Source of the DNA: a virus
Direction: 5' to 3' (one strand)
IMG/VR virus record: IMGVR_UViG_3300009104_000153
Coordinates: 1-20,129 of that record
Length of the DNA: 20,129 bases
The position numbers and the translations under genes are program-made. Every line of letters begins with the position of its first letter. Position 1 is the stretch's first letter. This document shows positions 13,390-19,377 of the stretch, piece by piece. Below the pieces are notes generated by a model. It had not been told where the DNA came from and did no database searches. It saw only the letters and a list, made by a program, of their open reading frames with translations.

Positions 13390-13973
13390 GCCTCCGCGTC
13401 TCCCAGTGGGTATGGGGCCATTCGCCGGCCCGCAACGGTGCCCGCCTCGTCCACCTCGCTCTCGCCGACGCCGCGTCCTGCAACCGCGGCCACAAACGCG
13501 ACCGCGACTGTGACTGCGCCGAGGTGCCGACCCGTCGTATTTCCCGCGCCGAGCTGGCCGCCATGACCGGCCTGTCACCGTCCGGCGTAAAGAACGGCCT
13601 CGCCGCCCTCGCCGACCTCGACCTGGTCGCCCGCCGTTCAGGCGGCCACGGCACAGAGGTCTCACGGTGGCTCCTAAGGCTGTCTGAGCCGCCGCCGGGC
13701 TGCACCTGCGGGTTCTGCGAGGTGTTCGGCGTCGAAACGCTCAGAACGGCTCTAAACGCCGCGGGGGCCAATATCTGGCCCCCTGTGGAGAACGCCCCGA
13801 ATAGGGGGCCAGATTCTGGCCGGGGAGGGCCAGATTCTGCCGCTAGTGGGCCAGATTCTGGCCCCTATACAGAGACAGAACCACTACAGAAAAGCGAACC
13901 GGTCGAAAACGGCTGTGGATTCGCCCACGGCCTGACCGAGATCCGACGCATGAAGGAGCTGCTCGATGCGTAG
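13386..13973 (+). CDS. Replication-initiator-like HTH protein with internal repeats
   Basis: A GTG start at 13386 overlaps the methyltransferase stop. The 195-residue protein opens with VSQWVWGHSPARNGARLVHLALADAA, then has a Cys-rich insert (C32, C42, C44) and a winged helix (about 51-85, SRAELAAMTGLSPSGVKNGLAALADLDLV), the arrangement seen in phage replication-initiation proteins. A second Cys group (C106, C108, C111) follows. Residues 138-162 are a low-complexity linker with GPDSG-type repeats, encoded by phased palindromes that could be an origin. The C-terminus is a short helix (TEIRRMKELL). By analogy with lambda O, the N-terminal domain may bind the repeats in its own gene. The Rep role is inference; the HTH is well supported. 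Confidence 0.72.
   Translation: MSLRVSQWVWGHSPARNGARLVHLALADAASCNRGHKRDRDCDCAEVPTRRISRAELAAMTGLSPSGVKNGLAALADLDLVARRSGGHGTEVSRWLLRLSEPPPGCTCGFCEVFGVETLRTALNAAGANIWPPVENAPNRGPDSGRGGPDSAASGPDSGPYTETEPLQKSEPVENGCGFAHGLTEIRRMKELLDA
13763..13866. other. Phased palindromic repeats, candidate replication origin
   Basis: Three near-identical palindromes with core GGCCAGATTCTGGCC lie at 13807-13821, 13828-13841 (one G missing in the right arm) and 13848-13864, with centres at 13814, 13835 and 13856, exactly 21 bases apart (two helical turns). A degenerate fourth copy with 8-base arms lies at 13763-13783, its centre 41 bases before the second. Directly downstream (13865-13895) is a less GC-rich stretch (CTATACAGAGACAG and on). 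Iterons inside an initiator-like gene followed by an easier-melting region match the lambda O/ori plan. They could instead be operators for the HTH protein. Confidence 0.6.
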
Positions 13974-14355
13974 AACACTTCGCACCGTCGCCCTGGGCAC
14001 CGCCGCCCTGCTCGCCGCAACGGTGCCGGCCCTCGCCGCCGGCCAATACACACACACGACAACCGACCCGGCATACCTCAACGACGACGGAACCATCCTC
14101 ACCGACCCCTACGGCGTCGACGAAGGACACGGCGCATCGACAGCGTCGATCCTCTACTGGGGGCCACTCCACAACGGCGACGACCACCACGTCCTCGAGG
14201 CCGCCGGATGGCCATACGTTCGTACTCGCGCGGTGCTGGCCGTCGCGTTCCCGTGCATCCCCAACCGGTACTGCTTCGACCACGACGCCGCCGCGCAGCT
14301 CCTCGCCGCCGGCCTGACATGGAGCGCGCTCGACCGCCTGTATGAGCAGCGATGA
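13966..14355 (+). CDS. Secreted small protein, unknown (129 aa)
   Basis: ATG 13966 follows AAGGAG (13953-13958) at seven bases. The N-terminus is a textbook signal peptide: MRRTLRTVALGTAALLAATVPALAA, with likely cleavage after ALA-A near residue 25. The mature part of about 104 residues is rich in Asp, His and Tyr, with an N-terminal TTTDPAYLNDDGTILTDPYG segment and a later FPCIPNRYCFDHD that offers one disulfide, followed by a helix. I do not recognise a family. It has no lipobox or second membrane segment, so it would be exported into the envelope or medium. It may alter the host surface or block other phages, but nothing shows which. Confidence 0.65.
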   Translation: MRRTLRTVALGTAALLAATVPALAAGQYTHTTTDPAYLNDDGTILTDPYGVDEGHGASTASILYWGPLHNGDDHHVLEAAGWPYVRTRAVLAVAFPCIPNRYCFDHDAAAQLLAAGLTWSALDRLYEQR

Positions 14356-14752
14356 CGACCTGCGCCGGCTCATGACCCGGCTCGCCGCATCAGCGCACCT
14401 GGTATCGGTCGAGCTCGACGACCTCCTGGTGCTGGCCTACGAGAACACCGGAGCCGGCGACCGCGTCCAGGTATCCGGCGGCGACATCGTCGACCTGCAC
14501 GCCGTCGGCGACCAACGGGCCCGCAACGCCCTCGACGGCATCAACCGGCACGCCGCGCCGCTGCTGCAGCACCTAGACAACGCGATCCGGTTGCTGCACG
14601 CGACCGGCCCGCAGGACCCGGCACCCCGCACCCGCCAGAAGGTCTCCAAGACGGAGCACCAGGAAGCCCTCGACGCGCAGGAACGCCGCCGAGCCCGCGG
14701 CGAATACACGCCGATCCGCGTCGTCCCGCAACCGAAACCCCGCATCCGCTGA
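14342..14752 (+). CDS. Helical protein, unknown (136 aa)
   Basis: ATG 14342 overlaps the previous gene by 14 bases; an in-frame ATG at 14372 is a possible alternative. The N-terminal half is helical (LRRLMTRLAASAHLVSVELDDLL), then comes GAGDRVQVSGGDIVDLHAVGDQRA, more helix (HAAPLLQHLDNAIRLLHA) and a basic, Pro-rich C-terminus (RVVPQPKPRIR). The helix plus DRVQVSGG pattern resembles uncharacterised actinophage proteins often found near WhiB-like or replication genes. There are no catalytic motifs. The stop overlaps the WhiB start (TGATG), so the two are probably co-translated and might work together. Confidence 0.6.
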   Translation: MSSDDDLRRLMTRLAASAHLVSVELDDLLVLAYENTGAGDRVQVSGGDIVDLHAVGDQRARNALDGINRHAAPLLQHLDNAIRLLHATGPQDPAPRTRQKVSKTEHQEALDAQERRRARGEYTPIRVVPQPKPRIR

Positions 14753-15231
14753 TGGACACCTACCACGAGTGCCGCCAATGCTCGGCACCTGACGGTTACA
14801 CCTGGTACGCCGACGACGGCTACGAGCTGTGCAAATACTGCGGCCACAAACGCATCCACGAGAACGCCTGGTTCAAGCGGGCCGCCTGCAAGGGCATGGA
14901 CCCCGACCTGTTCTTCCCTGAACGCGGCGAGCTCGACGCCGTCCGAGCAGCGAAGCAGGTGTGCGCCGCCTGCCCCGTCGCAGACGAGTGCCTGACCTAC
15001 GCCCTGGTCACCGTGCAGCGGTGGGGCATCTGGGGCGGCATGTCCGAAAAGCAGCGTCGCCGCGTCCGCAACCGCGTCGGCGAGATGGACGGCAACTGCT
15101 ACGTCCGACGCTGCCTGCATTGCCGCTCAGCGTTCAAGACGACGGTCCGCATCAAGAACTTCTGCTCGAGGTCGTGCTACTCCGCTCGTTACGGCGGCCG
15201 GCACCCGGCCCGCTGGAAGCGGCCGGCCTGA
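14752..15231 (+). CDS. WhiB-like transcription factor with flanking zinc-finger-like cysteine clusters
   Basis: The 159-residue protein contains a full WhiB core at about 40-110: C46, C71, C74 and C80 (the CxxCxxxxxC set for a 4Fe-4S cluster), the G-I-W-G-G turn at 92-96 and a basic end (KQRRRVRNR). Unusually, an N-terminal region has two CxxC pairs (C7/C10 and C27/C30), a zinc-ribbon-like layout. A C-terminal region has C121/C124 and C138/C142 in a finger-like arrangement. Phage WhiB proteins are usually about 70-120 aa, so this is extended at both ends. WhiB proteins bind sigma factor region 4 and shift host transcription, so this one may redirect host RNA polymerase. Two added metal sites are inferred from cysteine spacing. 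It is the last gene of the second operon. Confidence 0.88.
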   Translation: MDTYHECRQCSAPDGYTWYADDGYELCKYCGHKRIHENAWFKRAACKGMDPDLFFPERGELDAVRAAKQVCAACPVADECLTYALVTVQRWGIWGGMSEKQRRRVRNRVGEMDGNCYVRRCLHCRSAFKTTVRIKNFCSRSCYSARYGGRHPARWKRPA

Positions 15232-15287
15232 CATGTGTCGCGCACGGCGTCACCACGGCATGACACGATTGTGGTCGAGTGGGAACG
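15232..15287 (+). promoter_or_regulatory. Short gap between WhiB and HNH genes
   Basis: A 56-base spacer precedes the packaging/structural operon. It contains ACGATTGTGGT, loosely like the GACTATGGT before the second operon, but no clear -35. A late promoter could lie here or inside the WhiB gene. No terminator hairpin is apparent, so transcription may simply read through from WhiB. Confidence 0.25.
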
Positions 15288-15614
15288 ATGCGCCCCAAAG
15301 TGATCTGCCTCGAGGCCGGCTGCGGCAACCTGACCGACCAGCCGCCCCGCTGCGACGAACATTCGCAGCATCGCCTCCCCACTCATCCCGGCCGCATCGC
15401 CCGCACCCGCTACGACGCCGCCTGGAACCGCCTGTCGAAGCAGGCCCGCACCGAACAGCCGTGGTGCACCCGCTGCGGAGCGACCGACGACCTGACCGTC
15501 GACCACGTCATCCCCGGCTCGACCGCCGGCGGCGTCATGGTGCTGTGTCGCAGCTGCAACTCCCGCAAGTCCGGCCAGGATCGGCGGTTTCGCCGCACCC
15601 TCGACGGACTCTGA
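15288..15614 (+). CDS. HNH endonuclease next to terminase
   Basis: ATG 15288 is chosen over an in-frame GTG at 15279, as it has the closer GAGTGGGA. The 108-residue protein has an N-terminal small cysteine cluster (CLEAGCG, then CDEH) and an HNH domain. That domain shows PWCTRCGATDDLTVDHVIPGS, then VLCRSCNSRKSGQDRR, with two CxxC pairs for the structural zinc and DH as the catalytic start. HNH proteins beside terminase genes are needed for DNA packaging cleavage in HK97-like cos phages, where they act with the terminase complex. The setting directly before small terminase fits that role rather than a homing enzyme. Confidence 0.9.
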   Translation: MRPKVICLEAGCGNLTDQPPRCDEHSQHRLPTHPGRIARTRYDAAWNRLSKQARTEQPWCTRCGATDDLTVDHVIPGSTAGGVMVLCRSCNSRKSGQDRRFRRTLDGL

Positions 15615-15616
15615 CC

Positions 15617-15639
15617 GGGAGGGGTGCCCCCCCCTTTTT
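15617..15639 (+). terminator. Candidate terminator after the HNH gene
   Basis: The HNH stop is followed by a G-rich arm (GGGAGGG, 15617-15623), a GTGC loop and a C-rich arm, with one A-C mismatch, then five T residues (15635-15639). This could act as an intrinsic terminator or attenuator. The same G/C-rich stretch could also be part of a packaging site, so the assignment is tentative. Confidence 0.4.
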
Positions 15640-15719
15640 GAGGGGCCCCGCCGTGACCCGCAGCCCCCTGAGCCGTCCGTTTTCCGCTGCGAAAACCGGG
15701 GATGGGGGGTGATTCGGCT

Positions 15720-16172
15720 GTGACTGCCGGAAGGCCGCCGAAACCGATCGAGGAGAAGCTGAGAACCGGGAACCCCGGCCAGCGTCGCCTCCCCCAGCTG
15801 CACACCGTCGGCTCGACGCTGCCGAAGCCGCCGAAGCCACCCGGCCACCTCAAGAAGGCCGGCACCAAGGTGTGGGGCCAGGTGTGGACCGCGGCGCAGG
15901 TGTGGCTCGGCCCGTCCGACGTGCCGGCCGTAACGCTGTGCTGCGAGCTCGCCGACCAGGTCGACTCGTTGAAGCGGACGATGGCGGCGACCCGCAAGCC
16001 CGAGATGAAGCTGCAATGGCATTGGGCGGTGCAACGCAGCCAGAAGGAGCTGCTCGCCGCGTATTCGCAGCTCGGGTTGACGCCGACGGCGCGGGCGAAG
16101 CTCGGCCTGGTCGTCGCGCAGGCGGCCGAGACCGAGTCGAGGCTGACGCGGTTCTCGAACCGTGCCGGCTAA
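15720..16172 (+). CDS. Terminase small subunit (P27-like)
   Basis: GTG 15720 is preferred over ATG 15702, because the family's usual N-terminus begins here (GRPPKPIEEKLRTGNPGQRRLP) and GGGGGGTGA lies at a good distance. The 150-residue protein has the typical P27 layout: Pro/Lys-rich arm with HLKKAGTKVWGQVW, and helical middle and C-terminus (LGLTPTARAKLGLV). It recognises the packaging site on concatemeric DNA and recruits the large subunit, whose gene overlaps the end by 11 bases. The HNH gene upstream makes up the third part of the packaging set. Confidence 0.88.
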   Translation: MTAGRPPKPIEEKLRTGNPGQRRLPQLHTVGSTLPKPPKPPGHLKKAGTKVWGQVWTAAQVWLGPSDVPAVTLCCELADQVDSLKRTMAATRKPEMKLQWHWAVQRSQKELLAAYSQLGLTPTARAKLGLVVAQAAETESRLTRFSNRAG

Positions 16173-17613
16173 GACCGCCGCCCCGGCGTCGCTCGGCCCG
16201 CTCGTCGCCGAGTTCACCGAGGAGTTCGTCCGGCACACCCGCGGCGAGTACGCAGGCGAGCTCGTCGACCTCCGGCCCTGGCAGCGCGACATCCTCGACG
16301 GCCTGTTCGCCCTCGACGACGACGGCCTGTGGAAGCACCGCCAGGGCATGGTGATCCTGCCGCGCAAGTCCGGCAAGTCGCTGCTGCTGTCCGGCGTCGC
16401 GACCTGGGCGCTGTTCGCGTCCGGCGAACCAGGCTGCGAGGTCTACTGCGTCGCCGGGTCGAAGGATCAGGCGCGCATCGTGTTCCAAAACATCAAAGAC
16501 ACGATCGACGCCGACCCCGACCTGACGGCGGCCGCCGAAGTGTTCAAGGACGCGATCTCGGTGCCGTCGACCGGAGCGGTTTGCCGCGTCCTGTCGTCCG
16601 ACGGAGCCCTCGCGCACGGCCTGTCGCCCGTCGTGTCGATCGTCGACGAAACCTGGTGCCATCCCGACGGCGAGCTGTACGAAGCGCTCCTGTCCGGTTC
16701 CGGTGCCCGCCGCCAATCGCTTCTCGTCCACATCACGACCGCCGGTTCCGGCGAAGGAAACCCGCTGGCGAACCTCGTCGAGTACGACCGCCGCGTCCAG
16801 GCCGGCGAGGTCGACGATCCGACCTGGTGGTCTTGGTGGAACCCGCCGCACCCCGACGACGATCCGACCGACCCGGCGACCTGGGCGGCCGCGCACCCCG
16901 CGTTCGGCGACTGGATCACCGCCGAATACCTGCAGTCGCAGCTGAAGCAGCTACCGACCGCCGAGTTCAAGCGCCTCCACCTCGCCGCCTGGACCAGCAA
17001 CCGCGACGTGTGGCTCGAACCCCACCAGCTCGACCTGATCGGCACCTGCGAACCACTCACCGCCGACGACCACCCGGTGCTCGCCGTCGACGGTTCCTGG
17101 TCGTCGGACGCGTCCGCAGTCGTCGCCGCCACCGCCGACGGCCGCGTCGAGCTCCTCCACCTACAGGAGAAGCCGCTGGACGGGCCCGACAACTACCGGG
17201 TCGACATTCCCGAGCTGCTCGCCGCCGTCGTCGACCACGCCGAACGCCTCATGACCCGCGCCGTCATGTACGACCGGTACCTGATCGGACCGGCGATGCT
17301 CGCCCTCGGCGAGGACCCCGGCCTCCCCGTCGTCGAGTTCCCGCAGAACGCCCGGCGGATGGTGCCGGCCACCAAGAGGTTCGCCGACGCGCTCCTCGAC
17401 GGGCACCTCCAGGTCGTCGACAACGACCTGCGGCCGCAGCTGCTGCGCCACATCGAGAACTGTCGCCTGAAGGTCGACCGGCTCGGAGCCCGCATCGTCA
17501 AGGACCACACCGGGTCCTCGAAGAAGATCGACGCCGCCGTGTGCGCGGTCATGGCGTTCGACGCAGCCAACGACATCCCGTACATCGAACCCGTCACCCC
17601 GAGGATCTACTGA
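16162..17613 (+). CDS. Terminase large subunit (ATPase and nuclease)
   Basis: A GTG start at 16162 overlaps the small-subunit stop. The 483-residue protein has an ATPase half with Walker A (LPRKSGKS, 66-73) and Walker B (VVSIVDE, 157-163), then a linker with many Trp residues. Its RNase H-like nuclease half has metal-ligand candidates D310 (AVDGSW), D371 (MYDRY) and D457 (KKIDAAV). The enzyme cuts phage DNA and pumps it through the portal. Length and motifs match the HK97-type Terminase_1 family. Together with the adjacent HNH gene, this suggests cos-type packaging, though headful packaging cannot be excluded. Its stop overlaps the portal start (TGATG). Confidence 0.97.
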   Translation: MPAKTAAPASLGPLVAEFTEEFVRHTRGEYAGELVDLRPWQRDILDGLFALDDDGLWKHRQGMVILPRKSGKSLLLSGVATWALFASGEPGCEVYCVAGSKDQARIVFQNIKDTIDADPDLTAAAEVFKDAISVPSTGAVCRVLSSDGALAHGLSPVVSIVDETWCHPDGELYEALLSGSGARRQSLLVHITTAGSGEGNPLANLVEYDRRVQAGEVDDPTWWSWWNPPHPDDDPTDPATWAAAHPAFGDWITAEYLQSQLKQLPTAEFKRLHLAAWTSNRDVWLEPHQLDLIGTCEPLTADDHPVLAVDGSWSSDASAVVAATADGRVELLHLQEKPLDGPDNYRVDIPELLAAVVDHAERLMTRAVMYDRYLIGPAMLALGEDPGLPVVEFPQNARRMVPATKRFADALLDGHLQVVDNDLRPQLLRHIENCRLKVDRLGARIVKDHTGSSKKIDAAVCAVMAFDAANDIPYIEPVTPRIY

Positions 17614-18692
17614 TGCCCCTATTCGGCCGCAAGCGCCTCCAGACCCGCGACCCCGACCCGTTCCCGCCGTGGAACCCGCCGATCTGGAACCAGAACCTCG
17701 CCGGCGTCGCCGTCACCGACGACACCAGCCTCGGCGTCGTCACCGTCTGGCGATGCGTGGACCTGATCTCGTCGACGATCGGTTCGCTGTCAATCCACGC
17801 CTACCGTGACGGGGAACGCATCGACACGCCGCAGATCCTGCTGCAACCAAACCCGACCGAGCAGCGGATCGACACCTGGTCGGCGCTCATCACCTCGGCG
17901 CTGCTGCGCGGCAACGGCTACGCGCTGCTCGGAGACTTCGACCGGTTCGCGCATCCCCGCCAGATGGTCGTCATCGACCCCGACCAGGTACGCGTCGACG
18001 TGTCCGCGGACACCGGAGCCGTCACCTACCGCATCGGCGACGTCCGGTACACCCGCTTCGAGGTGCTGCACCTCCGCGGATTTATGCGGCCCGGCCACGT
18101 CGTCGGCGAAGGCGTCCTCGACTCGCAGAAGCACGCCCTGGGCCTCGCCATCGCCGAACACGAATGGACCGAACGCGTCTTTTCGGAGGGGTCGATCCCG
18201 TCCGGCGTCATCACCACCGACACCGAACTGTCGCCGGAAGCCGCCGACGAGCTCAAGAAGGCATGGGTGCGTTCCCACGGAGGAAGGGACCGCACCCCGG
18301 CGGTGCTGTCCGGCGGCCTCGCCTACAAGCCCATCCAGCTCACTAACTCCGACCTCGAGCTCCTCGAGGCCCGCAAGTGGTCGGCCACGCAGATTGCCGC
18401 CATGTTCGGCGTGCCCGCGCACCTCGCCGGCGCGCCGTCATCGGACTCGCTGACGTACTCGACGGTCGCCGAGGACTCGCGTGCGTTCGTCCGGTTCGGG
18501 CTGCGCCCCTGGGTGCACCGCCTCGAAGCGGCCCTGTCCAGCGTGCTGCCCCGCGGCCAGTCCGCGTCGATCTCGACCGCCGAGTTCCTCCAACCAGACG
18601 TGCTGACCCGCTACCAGGCGGCACAAATCGCCATCGCCGCCGGTTTCAAGACCGTCGAAGAAGTCCGAGCCGAGGAGGGCCTACCCGCATGA
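17613..18692 (+). CDS. Portal protein (HK97 family)
   Basis: ATG 17613 overlaps the terminase stop. The 359-residue protein has the HK97 portal pattern: VWRCVDLISSTIGSLSIHAYRDGER near residues 45-70, NPTEQRIDTWSALITSALLRGNGYA, a clip/stem region, and the conserved ARKWSATQIAAMFGVPAHLAGA followed by SLTYSTVAEDSRAFVRFGLRPWVHRLEAAL. It forms the dodecameric ring through which DNA enters and leaves. The length is somewhat shorter than typical (about 400). Its stop overlaps the protease start (ATGA). Confidence 0.95.
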   Translation: MPLFGRKRLQTRDPDPFPPWNPPIWNQNLAGVAVTDDTSLGVVTVWRCVDLISSTIGSLSIHAYRDGERIDTPQILLQPNPTEQRIDTWSALITSALLRGNGYALLGDFDRFAHPRQMVVIDPDQVRVDVSADTGAVTYRIGDVRYTRFEVLHLRGFMRPGHVVGEGVLDSQKHALGLAIAEHEWTERVFSEGSIPSGVITTDTELSPEAADELKKAWVRSHGGRDRTPAVLSGGLAYKPIQLTNSDLELLEARKWSATQIAAMFGVPAHLAGAPSSDSLTYSTVAEDSRAFVRFGLRPWVHRLEAALSSVLPRGQSASISTAEFLQPDVLTRYQAAQIAIAAGFKTVEEVRAEEGLPA

Positions 18693-19252
18693 GCAACAAC
18701 GTCATCGAACGCAACCTGGTCGCCGAATCGATCGAGGTCCGCGAATCCGCGGAAGGACGCCGCGTCTGCGGCATCGCCGCCCCGTTCGGCTCCGACTTCG
18801 ACGCCGGCGACTACGTCGAACGGTTCGCCCGCGGCGCGTTCACTAAGTCGATCACCGAACGCGCCGACAAGATTCCGCTGCTCGAAGCGCACCGCCACGA
18901 CGCGATGCCGCTCGGCCGCGCCACCACCCTCGAGGAAACAAGCAGCGGCCTGTACGCCGAGTTCCTCGTGTCGAGGACGGCCCGCGGCGACGAAGCGTTG
19001 CAGCTGGCCCGCGACGGCGTCATGCACTCGTTCTCCGTCGGTTTCGTCCCCGTCCGCGACCACCGGTCCAAGACCGGCGACGGACGGCCCCTCGTCGAAC
19101 GCCAGGAAGTGAAGCTGCACCACGTCGGCCTCATCTCCGAGGTGCCGGCCTATTCGGACGCGAAGGTGCTCGCCGTCCGCGACTACGACCCCGACGACGA
19201 GGACGCCTGCCCGAAGCTCGCCGTCTGGCGGGCCCGCATCCTCACCGTCTGA
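18689..19252 (+). CDS. Prohead maturation protease (HK97 gp4-like)
   Basis: ATG 18689 has GAGGAGG upstream within the portal gene. The 187-residue serine protease has the family triad candidates H68 (LLEAHRH), S116 (HSFSVGF) and E151 (ISEVPAY), and the typical opening VCGIAAPFGSDFD with FARGAFTKSI. It would cleave the N-terminal scaffold-like domain of the capsid protein during maturation. The C-terminal tail is acidic (YDPDDEDACPK). A gap of 125 bases separates it from the capsid gene. Confidence 0.93.
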   Translation: MSNNVIERNLVAESIEVRESAEGRRVCGIAAPFGSDFDAGDYVERFARGAFTKSITERADKIPLLEAHRHDAMPLGRATTLEETSSGLYAEFLVSRTARGDEALQLARDGVMHSFSVGFVPVRDHRSKTGDGRPLVERQEVKLHHVGLISEVPAYSDAKVLAVRDYDPDDEDACPKLAVWRARILTV

Positions 19253-19377
19253 ATCGCGCACGAAGTCACACCCACCTGCAACACTTTTGGGACTGCGCCG
19301 CTCCTGCGCCGCCGGTCGTGCCGGCACTCGGGACCACCCAGGACCACCACCAGCACGACCACTAAGGAGCCCAGAGC
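19253..19377 (+). promoter_or_regulatory. Leader region of the capsid gene
   Basis: This gap holds a 10-base perfect palindrome (GTGCCGGCAC, 19318-19327), a repeated TGCGCCG, and Cys/Thr-poor ACCACC-rich sequence before a strong AAGGAG (19364-19369). No open frame looks coding. The long leader and the strong ribosome binding site suggest separate control of capsid expression, perhaps with its own promoter, but I cannot point to clear -10 and -35 boxes. Confidence 0.35.

Noticed and set aside
15232-15287. Possible tRNA or small RNA in the gap before the HNH gene
   Set aside because: Too short for a tRNA and no cloverleaf arms or stable hairpin seen; the other gaps also show no tRNA pattern.
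16329-17612. Open frame upstream of and in frame with the portal gene
   Set aside because: It lies entirely within the terminase gene in another frame and is Arg/Pro-rich; the portal start at 17613 with the usual stop-start overlap is the real one.
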